From positions 2,170,001 through 2,234,000 of the forward strand of contig JAMXDE010000007.1 in NCBI GenBank assembly GCA_026770025.1: DNA of 64,000 nt, written 5' to 3'. Origin of the DNA: Craspedostauros australis (Eukaryota > Bacillariophyta > Bacillariophyceae > Mastogloiales > Achnanthaceae). A program made the position numbers and the translations under genes. Of the stretch, positions 9,123-18,995 are shown one piece after another (the first letter of the stretch is position 1; every line of letters begins with the position of its first letter). The notes under the pieces are model-generated. The model searched no databases and had not been told where the DNA came from. It was given only the letters and a program-made list of their open reading frames with translations.

Positions 9123-11669
9123 TTACATCTCTGCTGTGTTGGTATCCTGCTCTGCTTTGCTGTGATGCTCGTCCTTGCCAACGAACATGGCCACTTCGAA
9201 TGTGTTCATGGTGGGTGCTGCTTCGGCTTTGCTGCTGTTGTTGCGAGGCTCAATGATGTGGGCTTTGCTCTTGCTGGGTTGCTTCTTTCTCTTCTCGTCT
9301 TTCTTCTGTTGCTCAGCCTCCTCATTGGCTCTGGTTGTCGCAACGATTTGCTTCTCCAGCAACGGAATGAGGCTGCTGGTTGTTGGCAGATTCGTTTTCA
9401 GACACTGCAGTCCACTGACAGCCATCGCCTTGAGCGCATCATTGTACATACCTTTGATGTCGGGCTTGGCGTATTTGAAGCCAGCTAATTTGCCTTTGTT
9501 GCCTGTTGCAGTTGGTTTCTTGGTGGTCGCGTGGGTTGCCTCATCCTCCTCCAACACGAAGTCCGTGTGAGACACGGTAACGCCGATCTCGTTGCCCTCC
9601 TTGTCGAATTCAGTGGATGTTTGTTTCCGCACATTCATGTGCAGTCCCTTGCGCTCCGTCACAAATTCGTCACCTCCTTCCGCAGCACAAATTGCGTAGG
9701 CGATCTGATGGTGGCGAACATACGCGCTAGCCACCTTGTCCAGCCCAAATTGCTCCCAACAGGTTTCACAAGCACCCCACAACGCCTCGGTGGTAAGCAA
9801 TCGGCTTCCGTGGTGCTCACCTTGATATGATGACACATGTTTTGACATCGCTGGGAATATCGCATCGTCTTTCACATTCGTGATGGGAGAATTTGGTGGT
9901 TGCAGTCGCAAGTGCCATCCACGACTGTCGAACTCCTCCTTGATGAATCTAAGTAGCTCTGTGTCTCTGTGTGGCCCTGCGCCATCCATCTGGTACCGAA
10001 TCACCACGTTCTTGCCCGTTTCGGCCTTGATTTTGCTGGCGAGCGAATCCAGTGCAGGGAGTTCTTTTTCGCGGAAGAATTTCTTGAGGCTGTACTTCGG
10101 CTTGGGCTTAACACGATGACCATCTGTTTCCTTGCTGCCCGTGATTTCCAGTGGTTGGAAGTACAGTTCACCCTTCTTGCGAGAGATTTTCTCGGGATCA
10201 GGAAGGTGCTTGTACTTGGTCGGCGAGACCCAAGTTCGCTTGTACGTGGTCTTCTGCACTCGGACCATGCGCCCAACACGTTCGAAGTTCACCTTATACG
10301 CCTTTCCTCCTTTCGCAAAACAGTTATTTGTTGGGGCAAATGCTGTTGATGCAATTGCCATGGTCTTGTCAATGTGACACTTGTGATGCACAGTCTGCTT
10401 CACAGGCTTAACTCCCATCTGGGGCACATGTTTCAGATGCTTGCGAGCGACAATGGAGTAGAACCACTTTTCGTCCATGTGGACAACAACAACTTGTGTA
10501 TTCTCGAACTGCTCGGCTGCTTCCCAGAACACACAGAAGTCCTTGGCCCAGATGTCGCGCTTTGCTGTTGTGGTGCCATTGATCAGAGGGAGTATTGTTG
10601 TAGAACGGTACTCACTGCCTTCCAATCCCATGACGAATTTGCGGATACACTTTGGACCAACAACTTGCGGGTTTCCGCTGCCTGCCAGTTTCCATGCAAT
10701 TCTGTCCCACGAGATTGCGCCATTGCACCGTCGCAACACATCCTGGAGCTCAAATTGCAGGAAGGGACCACGCTCCAACCACAAATCAGCCAGTGCTTTT
10801 GCGGATGCCAGCTCTTCCGGCGAAGCAGAGGCATAGGCAGAAGCAATTTCGTCATTCTTCAACTGTTGCTCTGGATGTCGAAGACGTAGTTGTTTCTCGA
10901 AGGCTGCGCGTGGCGTGAAGTACTGTCGTTGCTTGATGCGGCAGGTGAAGATGCTGCTGCCTGCGTCACTTCGCTTCTTGCATTCGAGCGTCTCCGTTTG
11001 GAATTTCACAATGTTGCGCCCTACTGTGGTGCGGTCGATACCCCATGCATGGGCGATCAATTTCGTGTTGGCTGGAATCCCACCCAAATTGAAATAGAGA
11101 ACAGTGTAGTTCCGATTGTCTTCTTTGTCAAGGCGCTTGCAAGGATCACCAGGCTTAGCAATACTACGCCCTCCATCCTTTCGCAACCATCGTTTTGTTT
11201 TCGCGCCTTTCTTCATCTGCTTCGTGAGCTGGGCGATTGCTGTTGCTTTCTGACACCGCGAGACCTCGAGAAAAGCGGCGATTTTGGCTTCTTGCGATTC
11301 TGTGGTAGTTGGGGATGGTGTGGGGGGCTTAGCCTTGTTGTTGACACGCGTGGCAGCGACAGAGTGATGCTGGGGAGAAAGGAGGGAAGGCTTAGCAAGG
11401 CCTCCAGCAGTGCGAGTCCGTGCGAAGGTAGCGAGGCTGTGTGGTGTGCACAGATCCTCGCGAACAACATACATTCGGCTCTGCCCCATCACTGGGGTCA
11501 CCATGACCATTGCCACCTCTCCTGGTGCAAGAGGCCCATCACGTTTGACTGTAGCGCTGTCCGTGGTCTGCTTCATTGCAAAATCAACATGACATACGCC
11601 CAGGTCATGGACCCTGCCGCTTGAGCTCTGGTGGGATGCCACCTTCACACAGTCACCAGCGCGCAGCAT
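9123..11669 (-). CDS. mariner/IS630-type DDD transposase, intact
   Basis: An 848-residue transposase of the Tc1/mariner (IS630) superfamily, which cuts and pastes DNA at TA sites. The first catalytic Asp is in VVHMDEKWFY (residues about 408-417), the diagnostic block of plant-type mariner elements. The second is in YQMDGAGPH (about 586-594). The third is in QPPNSPITNVKD, where classical mariners have Glu, with about 38 residues between the second and third Asp. This puts it with the DD39D-like plant mariners. Upstream is a helix-turn-helix-like DNA-binding segment (about 200-290) and an unusual basic N-terminal extension of about 120 residues. The C-terminus has a Lys/Gln-rich tail. No break is visible. 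I could not find terminal inverted repeats or a TA duplication on either side, so the element's limits are unknown. It could be active, recently stranded or domesticated. Confidence 0.85.
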   Translation of the reverse strand: MLRAGDCVKVASHQSSSGRVHDLGVCHVDFAMKQTTDSATVKRDGPLAPGEVAMVMVTPVMGQSRMYVVREDLCTPHSLATFARTRTAGGLAKPSLLSPQHHSVAATRVNNKAKPPTPSPTTTESQEAKIAAFLEVSRCQKATAIAQLTKQMKKGAKTKRWLRKDGGRSIAKPGDPCKRLDKEDNRNYTVLYFNLGGIPANTKLIAHAWGIDRTTVGRNIVKFQTETLECKKRSDAGSSIFTCRIKQRQYFTPRAAFEKQLRLRHPEQQLKNDEIASAYASASPEELASAKALADLWLERGPFLQFELQDVLRRCNGAISWDRIAWKLAGSGNPQVVGPKCIRKFVMGLEGSEYRSTTILPLINGTTTAKRDIWAKDFCVFWEAAEQFENTQVVVVHMDEKWFYSIVARKHLKHVPQMGVKPVKQTVHHKCHIDKTMAIASTAFAPTNNCFAKGGKAYKVNFERVGRMVRVQKTTYKRTWVSPTKYKHLPDPEKISRKKGELYFQPLEITGSKETDGHRVKPKPKYSLKKFFREKELPALDSLASKIKAETGKNVVIRYQMDGAGPHRDTELLRFIKEEFDSRGWHLRLQPPNSPITNVKDDAIFPAMSKHVSSYQGEHHGSRLLTTEALWGACETCWEQFGLDKVASAYVRHHQIAYAICAAEGGDEFVTERKGLHMNVRKQTSTEFDKEGNEIGVTVSHTDFVLEEDEATHATTKKPTATGNKGKLAGFKYAKPDIKGMYNDALKAMAVSGLQCLKTNLPTTSSLIPLLEKQIVATTRANEEAEQQKKDEKRKKQPSKSKAHIIEPRNNSSKAEAAPTMNTFEVAMFVGKDEHHSKAEQDTNTAEM

Positions 11670-11780
11670 GCTTGCAAGGTGAAGAGTTCAGTGGTTGCGG
11701 GATGATACAACTACGTCCAATGTTGGTGAAGGTTGATAGAACTGTGTTATTGTGTGTGCTTGTTTGAAGTGATGGTTTAC

Positions 11781-11785
11781 AAAGT
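11781..11785. repeat. target-site duplication, left copy (AAAGT)
   Basis: AAAGT directly abuts the left LTR and is repeated at 18991-18995 next to the right LTR, marking one clean insertion of the intervening copia element. Confidence 0.9.
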
Positions 11786-12415
11786 TGTTAGAACGTAATC
11801 GTAGATGGGTTTGAAGATACCGCACCGAGAACGTAGAGTGATCAAGTCGTTGTTGTTGGTGAGGAGAGTGTTTGTTTACTGTATTATTCGTATGGTAGTA
11901 TGAATGCTGTCGAGCTCACAAGATTGTCTTCTTGGAACTGTGAGCATGAGAGAGACATGACAGGTCTCATGCAAATTGCAAGTGAAATTAACACGGAGAC
12001 AACACGGCAAATGTGCGTGTTACTGCGTGAAGATGAGGTGCAAAAGTCAATGGACAAAACACCGCGATAGCCCGTGTTGCGAATTACATCTTCTCACGAT
12101 GTTGCTAGTAGTACGATCACACGATTGATCGTATTCACTTGAGAAGGTCAGGACAAGATTCGCACGTGTCACACCCAAGATCCAAGTCTGTCCTGATTGG
12201 GCAGATTGGTTCATCTTGGCAAGAAATCAATTTCCGCGACATTTTTGGATCTGTGATTGAGGGAAAACGATTCTTGCGACGCGAAATGCGACACAAATCT
12301 GACACAACGGATTTTCGACCAAAATTTCCGTTCGGAACGGAAAAGGTGAGAAAAGTGGAGATTTCTGATTGGTCGACGGGTGTCGCTATTGTTAGAGATT
12401 TAGCGTGCGCTAATA
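11786..12415 (-). repeat. 3' LTR of copia copy 1
   Basis: 630 bp, almost identical to 18361-18990. It lies downstream of the Gag-Pol stop in the sense direction. Confidence 0.95.
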
Positions 12416-12427
12416 CTCCCCAAAGCG
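12416..12427 (-). promoter_or_regulatory. polypurine tract of copia copy 1
   Basis: In the sense direction CGCTTTGGGGAG lies immediately before the 3' LTR. Such a tract primes plus-strand DNA synthesis in LTR elements. A close variant is at 61340-61351 in the third element. Confidence 0.7.
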
Positions 12428-12439
12428 TGTCCCGGACAT

Positions 12440-15400
12440 TCAGGTCTTGTAGGTCGGGGAAGAGGACTCGGTGTGCCCTTTCCAGAAGAGGATGGGCTTC
12501 ACGAGGGGCCAGAAGACAGCCCATGGAAGGAACTTCGTCATCACGTCGGCGACGTTCTGCGTGCCGGGGATCTTGATGAAGTAGAGGATGCCAGCGGCGA
12601 CAGCGGACCGGACGCGATGGTAGGCCAGTGCATTGTGGCGCTTGGAGAGCATGCTCTTGGGGACCGTGGAGGAGGTGATGACGGACTGATTGTCACCCAG
12701 CATCCAGCTGGGGCCGTCGATCGGAATGCCCATTTCGCGAAGGGCAAGACGGAGGGAGATGATCTGCTCCGTAGCTTGACGGGCAGCGACGAACTCGGAC
12801 CCGTAGGTGGCGGTCTCAACCGTGCCTTGACGCTTGGAGAACCATTCGATGGGGGTCTGGTTGACCAGATGGAGTGCACCGGTGGCCGATCTGCCAGTGA
12901 CTTGGCAGTGGAGAAGGTTGGCGTCGACGAACGTGGTGGTTCGGACGGGCTTGCCTTTCGGCTCGGGGATGTCGTCCAGAATCTCCTCAGAGGTCTTCCC
13001 GTAGACGGAGTAGATCCAGTCATGGTTGGGAACCTCGTAGTGAAGATCGAAGCGGGGAACGCAGGTGCGGAAGCGGATGGCAGCATCAGGGTGCTTGCGA
13101 AGGTATCCGTACACTCGCTTGGCGCGGTCCAGATGGCCTTGGCGAGGAGCTGAGCGGAAGCGTGCCAGCGTCATGACGGCGACAGAGATGTCAAACCGTC
13201 CAAGGGAGATACACCACTGGAGTGCACCGATGAGCGACATGAACTTGCGTTTGTCGGTTTCGCTGAGTTCGGAAGAGGTGTCGAGCTCCGGACTGTCGGC
13301 CTTGTCGAGAGGGCAGCTGATCTTGCGGGGAAGCTCGCCGAACATGCGTTCGTAGTTCTCCATCATCCGCTTGATGTAGGATTGCGGGGAGAGCTTGAGA
13401 GTGCCGTCGGGATCACGGCCGAAGTCAGCACCGAGGTGGTACTTGATAGGACCAACTCCCTTGAGCTGGTACCCGTACTTCGAAGAGAGGATGTCGAAGA
13501 AAGCCTTGGGATCGGCCATCGTCGCGGTGAGATCATCGACGTAGACGCAGACGTACTCCCAATGGGAGTTGGCGTCACGCATCCAGACGTCAGGATCGGA
13601 GCGGCATTGGAGGAAACCCATGTCGCGAAGGGTGTCGGCGAGAGCCTCATGGAATCGGGCGCCCGATGTGCGCAGGCCGTAGAGTGCCTTGACTATCTGC
13701 ATGGTATGACCAGCGAAGTCACCGAATTCGTCACCAGCGATGAAGCAGATGCGTTCTTGAGTGAAGGCCTCAAGATACGCATTGCCGATGTCTCCAACCC
13801 ATGTTGGAATGCCGTTGAGTTCGCCGGCGAGGAGGGAGAGGCGGAGAGAGCGAAGACTGACCACACCTGCGTAGGATGCATCCTTGCAGGGGTCGGTGAG
13901 GTGACCACCAGCGACGCAGCGCGCCTTGTGACGGAGGTCATGCTTCACAGCATAGACCCATTGGAGGCGGATCTTCTGGAAGCCGGAAGGGACAGGGGCG
14001 CCTTTGCCAAGAGACTTGAAGGTGTGGTACCCGAAGAGTTGGTCCATCTCCTTCTTCTCGGCATCGGCCCAGAGAGTGTTGCCGTTCTTATCGTCGAGTC
14101 GCAGCGCTTCTTTGTGGTTGCGGGGGACTTGGACGCCGAACTGGAAGGTGGGAGCGTGGTTGAAGGTCTTGGATTTGTGGACCTGGCGCTCGAGACGATT
14201 GGTGCGGATGGCGAGTCGCTTGAGGCGCTTCCAGCCAGGCTCGTCGAGCAGCTCGTGGCGGCGGCCGTAGGCAGCGCAAGAGACAGGATCATCCTGAATC
14301 ATGATGGAGAGGGGTTCGGTGGAGGTGGAGCCGTCTCCCCATTTCACGATGACATTGAAACTGGATCCCTTGTAGGAGGGAGAGGAAGATGAGAGGGGAC
14401 CCTCGTGTCCGATGATGGAGTCGAACTCCCACTTGGCGTCGGGGTCGTCGTTGTGCTCCTGTTGCCGTTCGATGATGTCGGCGAGCTCAACGTAGGAGAT
14501 GAGGTCATGCGTCTCCCCATCGGCCAGTGCGAGTAGCATCTTGATACGTTGGTGGTTGGCTGCGTCAAGGTCATTGACCTTTTGCACCACCTCCGCTTTG
14601 ACTTGCTGGCCATCCTTCTCGTGGATGAAGGTCATCCCAACGAGATCCTCGGGAGAGAACTTCGGGATGTGGACCTTGGCATTCCCCACTGTTTCAGGGT
14701 CTGTGCCGCGGCGGTCAGCCAGGATGGAATCGGCGAGGGAGTGTACGATGGGGTCGGAGTCAGGAGGGACGGAGATGTCGTCGTCTGGCTCCCCATTCGC
14801 CACATTCATGGCATCAGAGCCATCGTCCTCCCCAACAATGGGGAAGGGGAAGTCCGCACGAAGATTGCGGGTGGCAGAGTCGTCGGCAGGTCGGATGGCA
14901 GACCGAGGAAGAAGTCGTTGGGTCTCGTCGTCGAGGACCCAGAAGGTAAGATCATCGCCTTTGTGCAGGCAGGGACCGGCCCAGCGTCCACTGCGCTCCT
15001 TGGACTGGCTGGGGAAGGTGGGGTTGTCAACCCGGTAGTAGACAGGCTGCCACCATCGGTAGGACAGGAACTTGGAGATGTCCGGTCGCTGTCCGAAGGC
15101 AGCTTGAAGGGGGGTGATGGAGCCAGCGGTGACCTGCGCGATGTGGTTGAAGAGATCAACCACATAGAGCGTGCAGATCAGCCAGAAGCGGTCAGGAGTA
15201 CCCGTGCGATCCATCACACCGTTGGTTGTGCGTTTGATATCCTGGATCCGGCGTTCCGCGCCGTTCTGATGCTGGTGTTCCGGCTCACTCTGGTGATCAC
15301 GGATGTGATACTGCCGGAGGATCTCCATAACCTTGTTACCGATCTGCGCCTTGGCGTTGTCGGACATCAGTAGGTCAGGAGCCCCGTGGCGCCGGATGAA

Positions 15401-18040
15401 GTCACGGAGAGTGTCGGAGATGCGGCTCTCGGATGGCATGGGAAAGCCGGCCGTGAACCGAGAGTCGAGGGCGACGTACACCTGAAGCATGGTGCAGCCG
15501 CCATGGCCGGGAACCCCGTCGTCGTGAGCAGGGGTATCGGAGAAGAGCGTATCCATCGCAACCGTCTCATGGAGACGGTTGACGTTGGCCGCTGGGAACC
15601 GAGACTTGAAATGCTTGCGCATGGAGAAGCGCTCGGCGGTACGGTACCACTGGGAGGTGCACCGAAGAGTGTCGCGAACGCGACGAGCTGGTATCCAGCC
15701 GAAGTGGGGGCGGAGGGCCTCGTAGTCAGCAGGCTTGCGAGTGGCAATGATGCTGCCCGGGTTGTCAGCGATGTCGGCTTGGCGAGCACCAGTGTAGGCC
15801 GTGAGAACGGTAGAGTTGTTCTCGCGGCGCTGGAGTGCTGCGGCGTCATCATCGTCGACGTCGTCGAGGTTCATCTCCTGGTCGAGGGAAGAAGGGTCCC
15901 ATTCGTCGTCCGCGGTGAAGTCGACATGTGGATACTTGTCGAGTTCGGAGCGGGTAGGCTTGGCCATGTCCATGTAGGACAGGCCCTGCCGGACAGCCAG
16001 TGGGATGATGTGGCCTCCTGGTGTGATGATGGTCTGGCGACCTCCAGGGAGATTCCGTGGGCGTTCGTTGACATCCATTCCGAAGGCACCAAGCTGGTTG
16101 GATGAATGAATGGTCTTGCCCTTTCCGTAGAGCGCATATTGGTGGAATTTACCAATGATGGGCCCTTCGGTGGTCTGGATGAGACCAGCAACCGTACCGA
16201 TGTCGAGGTTGGCGATGGCAGAGTCACCAATGCCACTGACGTCGGCGGTATGTCCTGTCTTGCAGAGAACGAGGACGTCATCGCCAGCTAGGCCACCATT
16301 GGCACCGCTGTCGACGAGAGAGCCAGAGTGGTCCTTGACAAGCTTGTTGAAGCTGTACCGGACCACCGTGGAGTTGGCAAGGCGCCAGGTCTGGCCCTTG
16401 TAGACCAGTTGAGGAGTATCGTCAGACGAAGAGGTGGACTTGGTCTGAGCGAGAAGGCGATCGATGGCAGTGGACTGGTCACCAGCCTTGGAAGAGTCCG
16501 AGTTGCCAGTGGACGGGGTTGTGGAAGGAGTGTCGGTGGTGCCCGAAGATGTGGCAGCGTTGTTGGCAGCTCGGTGGGAGTCAGCCTTGCCCTTGCCCTT
16601 GTTCTTGCGCCACTTTCCCTTTGCTTCGAGGAACGCCTTGCATTGGTCCTTGGACATCTCACGCCATTCATCATTGGGGATGGAACGACGGTCGTCCTTG
16701 GCATAGTCCTTGCCATTGCCTTTGCCAGCAGAGCCGCCAGTCTTGGCATTGTTGACCTTGCGCCGAGATGTGGTGCGAGGCTGGTTGGCATCGAGGGATT
16801 GTGCCTCATCTCGAACGAACTCGAGGAGGTCTTCGAAGGAGACACCAACCTTGATGAAGCCGCGAGATTGCTTGTGACGTTGGCGGGAGTTGGACTTCAC
16901 GTTGGTGTAGGCCCGAGTCAAGTCGACATCGGGACCGATGGCGGTGCGCAGCCATTGCTGTTTGACTGCCTCGTCGACGCATGCATCATCGAGCTCCTCG
17001 ATGTCGTCGAGCTTGGTTTCCCAAGCATCGAGGAATTGCTCACGGGTCTTGGTCCAAGTCTGGTCCAGACGGAAGGCGACGATGGCATCTCTGTACTTGA
17101 TGGACAGAGTCTCGCCGACGACGCCACTGGTGTAGCTATCGACGAGATCGGCGTAGGCCGCACGGCCATCGCAAGACTTCTTGTAGGCACGGATGATGCG
17201 CCGACTCTTGGAAGTCTTGACATGCTCAGTGAGCACGGCGAAGAGGTAGCGATTCTGGCTCGCGAAGAAGGCCTCGTCCTTGGGTGCCGGCATGAAATCC
17301 ATATCGAGATGGTGGTTGAGTCCATGGGAGAAGGAAAGAGTCTCGAAGGTCCGCATGAAGGTGAGGAAGTGCTTGTCGTCCTTCAGTGTTGGGAGCGACA
17401 GGCTCTCTCGCTTGGTCGCCTTGCTGAACTCCTTGACGTAGTCAGCCGGTAGCTCCATGGCTTGGACACCTTGGAAGTTGGAAGAGGGTGCCATGGATGG
17501 AGTCACAGGCGGTTGCGGGAAGGCAGGATCAGGCACCGAAGCCGAAGGTTCGAATCCGAAGTTCACATGCGGAGGTTCTTCGGCCACAGGACGGAATGCG
17601 GATGCCGGAGTGGTGTGGTTGCCCATGCCCATGCCCATGCCCATGCCAATTGGAGATGGCACAGGTGTGCTTGCAGTCGAATGCGAGCGCGAAGAAGGAA
17701 GAGAAGGGTTGCTCTGCTCAGCCGTGAACGCCATGAAGGTAGCGCGATCCAGTTCGTTCCAGGTATCCTCATCCAGAATGGACTGGGTGAGGTACCACTT
17801 GCCGAGGTTCAGGATCTTGCGGATGTGGTTGATGCCAAGGGATGCGGTGAAAGGCTCGCCATCATCGGTGTTGCCACTGAGATGGAAGCTGCGAAGGTCA
17901 TCCTCAGTGAGAGAGACGAGGTCGAGAGGGCTGATGATGTCCTCATGAGCGATGATATCGCGAGGAGTAGAGTCGGAAGGGATGCCGATGACACCGAGGA
18001 TATGATCCAAGGTGGCGAGGTCCGTCTCAGCAGTCGTCAT
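12440..18040 (-). CDS. Gag-Pol polyprotein of copia copy 1
   Basis: One uninterrupted frame of 1866 residues, so the element looks whole. The N-terminal ~500 residues are Gag-like, and no classical CCHC zinc knuckle is visible. The aspartic protease centre is LVDSGANG near residue 580. Integrase catalytic acidic residues lie in the blocks MDTLFSD, LLMSDNAK and NGAERR (about residues 830-925). Reverse transcriptase carries YVDD near residue 1500, and RNase H follows to the C-terminus, with the copia-typical ending that includes NVADVMTKFL. The order protease-integrase-reverse transcriptase-RNase H places it in Ty1/copia. The closest relative in the window is the partial element at the right edge. 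Confidence 0.95.
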   Translation of the reverse strand: MTTAETDLATLDHILGVIGIPSDSTPRDIIAHEDIISPLDLVSLTEDDLRSFHLSGNTDDGEPFTASLGINHIRKILNLGKWYLTQSILDEDTWNELDRATFMAFTAEQSNPSLPSSRSHSTASTPVPSPIGMGMGMGMGNHTTPASAFRPVAEEPPHVNFGFEPSASVPDPAFPQPPVTPSMAPSSNFQGVQAMELPADYVKEFSKATKRESLSLPTLKDDKHFLTFMRTFETLSFSHGLNHHLDMDFMPAPKDEAFFASQNRYLFAVLTEHVKTSKSRRIIRAYKKSCDGRAAYADLVDSYTSGVVGETLSIKYRDAIVAFRLDQTWTKTREQFLDAWETKLDDIEELDDACVDEAVKQQWLRTAIGPDVDLTRAYTNVKSNSRQRHKQSRGFIKVGVSFEDLLEFVRDEAQSLDANQPRTTSRRKVNNAKTGGSAGKGNGKDYAKDDRRSIPNDEWREMSKDQCKAFLEAKGKWRKNKGKGKADSHRAANNAATSSGTTDTPSTTPSTGNSDSSKAGDQSTAIDRLLAQTKSTSSSDDTPQLVYKGQTWRLANSTVVRYSFNKLVKDHSGSLVDSGANGGLAGDDVLVLCKTGHTADVSGIGDSAIANLDIGTVAGLIQTTEGPIIGKFHQYALYGKGKTIHSSNQLGAFGMDVNERPRNLPGGRQTIITPGGHIIPLAVRQGLSYMDMAKPTRSELDKYPHVDFTADDEWDPSSLDQEMNLDDVDDDDAAALQRRENNSTVLTAYTGARQADIADNPGSIIATRKPADYEALRPHFGWIPARRVRDTLRCTSQWYRTAERFSMRKHFKSRFPAANVNRLHETVAMDTLFSDTPAHDDGVPGHGGCTMLQVYVALDSRFTAGFPMPSESRISDTLRDFIRRHGAPDLLMSDNAKAQIGNKVMEILRQYHIRDHQSEPEHQHQNGAERRIQDIKRTTNGVMDRTGTPDRFWLICTLYVVDLFNHIAQVTAGSITPLQAAFGQRPDISKFLSYRWWQPVYYRVDNPTFPSQSKERSGRWAGPCLHKGDDLTFWVLDDETQRLLPRSAIRPADDSATRNLRADFPFPIVGEDDGSDAMNVANGEPDDDISVPPDSDPIVHSLADSILADRRGTDPETVGNAKVHIPKFSPEDLVGMTFIHEKDGQQVKAEVVQKVNDLDAANHQRIKMLLALADGETHDLISYVELADIIERQQEHNDDPDAKWEFDSIIGHEGPLSSSSPSYKGSSFNVIVKWGDGSTSTEPLSIMIQDDPVSCAAYGRRHELLDEPGWKRLKRLAIRTNRLERQVHKSKTFNHAPTFQFGVQVPRNHKEALRLDDKNGNTLWADAEKKEMDQLFGYHTFKSLGKGAPVPSGFQKIRLQWVYAVKHDLRHKARCVAGGHLTDPCKDASYAGVVSLRSLRLSLLAGELNGIPTWVGDIGNAYLEAFTQERICFIAGDEFGDFAGHTMQIVKALYGLRTSGARFHEALADTLRDMGFLQCRSDPDVWMRDANSHWEYVCVYVDDLTATMADPKAFFDILSSKYGYQLKGVGPIKYHLGADFGRDPDGTLKLSPQSYIKRMMENYERMFGELPRKISCPLDKADSPELDTSSELSETDKRKFMSLIGALQWCISLGRFDISVAVMTLARFRSAPRQGHLDRAKRVYGYLRKHPDAAIRFRTCVPRFDLHYEVPNHDWIYSVYGKTSEEILDDIPEPKGKPVRTTTFVDANLLHCQVTGRSATGALHLVNQTPIEWFSKRQGTVETATYGSEFVAARQATEQIISLRLALREMGIPIDGPSWMLGDNQSVITSSTVPKSMLSKRHNALAYHRVRSAVAAGILYFIKIPGTQNVADVMTKFLPWAVFWPLVKPILFWKGHTESSSPTYKT

Positions 18041-18342
18041 GATGAGCGATGGATGGATGGAGAGAGCGGATGCGGATGCTGGAGGCTGAGGGATAGCTGA
18101 GGCTGGAGTGCACTGACTGAATCGTTTTCTGGTGCGGGAGGGTGCTGCAGGAAGTCTTGGATGGCTGAGTGGGAAGGCCCGAACTCAGCAGAGGGACCGA
18201 AAGGAGGGCGTTCTGCGGATGCGAGAAAGCCAAAGGGAAGCCGAAATCACGTCGTCACGTGATGGAAGGTGAAGGGATCGCTCGTGGATGGACGAGGGAT
18301 GAAGGATGGATGGATTGTCACGCAATCAATTCAGTAGGTGAA

Positions 18343-18360
18343 AGCTTGCGACTGTTAATC
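18343..18360 (-). promoter_or_regulatory. putative primer-binding site matching a tRNA-Asn anticodon arm
   Basis: The bases next to the 5' LTR do not begin with the usual TGG that pairs with a tRNA CCA end. The plus strand reads AGCTTGCGACTGTTAATC. Placed on a tRNA, this puts GTT in the anticodon (34-36) with U33 before it and A37 after it, and bases 30-31 pair with 39-40. It therefore looks like the middle of tRNA-Asn(GUU). That suggests a half-tRNA primer, as known for Drosophila copia with initiator tRNA-Met. This is inference from sequence shape. Confidence 0.5.
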
Positions 18361-18990
18361 TGTTAGAACGTAATCGTAGATGGGTTTGAAGATACCGCAC
18401 CGAGAACGTAGAGTGATCAAGTCGTTGTTGTTGGTGAGGAGAGTGTTTGTTTACTGTATTATTCGTATGGTAGTATGAATGCTGTCGAGCTCACAAGATT
18501 GTCTTCTTGGAACTGTGAGCATGAGAGAGACATGACAGGTCTCATGCAAATTGCAAGTGAAATTAACACGGAGACAACACGGCAAATGTGCGTGTTACTG
18601 CGTGAAGATGAGGTGCAAAAGTCAATGGACAAAACACCGCGATAGCCCGTGTTGCGAATTACATCTTCTCACGATGTTGCTAGTAGTACGATCACACGAT
18701 TGATCGTATTCACTTGAGAAGGTCAGGACAAGATTCGCACGTGTCACACCCAAGATCCAAGTCTGTCCTGATTGGGCAGATTGGTTCATCTTGGCAAGAA
18801 ATCAATTTCCGCGACATTTTTGGATCTGTGATTGAGGGAAAACGATTCTTGCGACGCGAAATGCGACACAAATCTGACACAACGGATTTTCGACCAAAAT
18901 TTCCGTTCGGAACGGAAAAGGTGAGAAAAGTGGAGATTTCTGATTGGTCGACGGGTGTCGCTATTGTGAGAGATTTAGCGTGCGCTAATA
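18361..18990 (-). repeat. 5' LTR of copia copy 1
   Basis: 630 bp. In the sense direction it precedes the primer-binding site and Gag. It presumably carries the promoter. Confidence 0.95.
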
Positions 18991-18995
18991 AAAGT
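18991..18995. repeat. target-site duplication, right copy (AAAGT)
   Basis: Exact partner of 11781-11785. Confidence 0.9.

Larger units (their letters stand above)
11786..18990 (-). mobile_element. complete Ty1/copia (CoDi-like) LTR retrotransposon, copy 1
   Basis: A 7205-bp element read on the minus strand. It has two 630-bp LTRs, a 5-bp target duplication, a primer-binding site, one long Gag-Pol frame and a purine-rich tract next to the 3' LTR. In the sense direction the LTRs begin TATTAG and end CTAACA, rather than the usual TG...CA. The LTRs differ at about one position by my reading, so insertion is very recent. The element looks whole. It sits about 117 bp upstream of the transposase ATG. 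Copia order (integrase before reverse transcriptase) is seen. Confidence 0.95.

Noticed and set aside
9123-11669. Dense plus-strand frames opposite the transposase
   Set aside because: They mirror the coding strand and carry no motifs; the catalytic blocks are all on the minus strand.
12473-17452. Long plus-strand frames opposite the copia Gag-Pol
   Set aside because: Antisense shadows of a long, codon-biased open frame.
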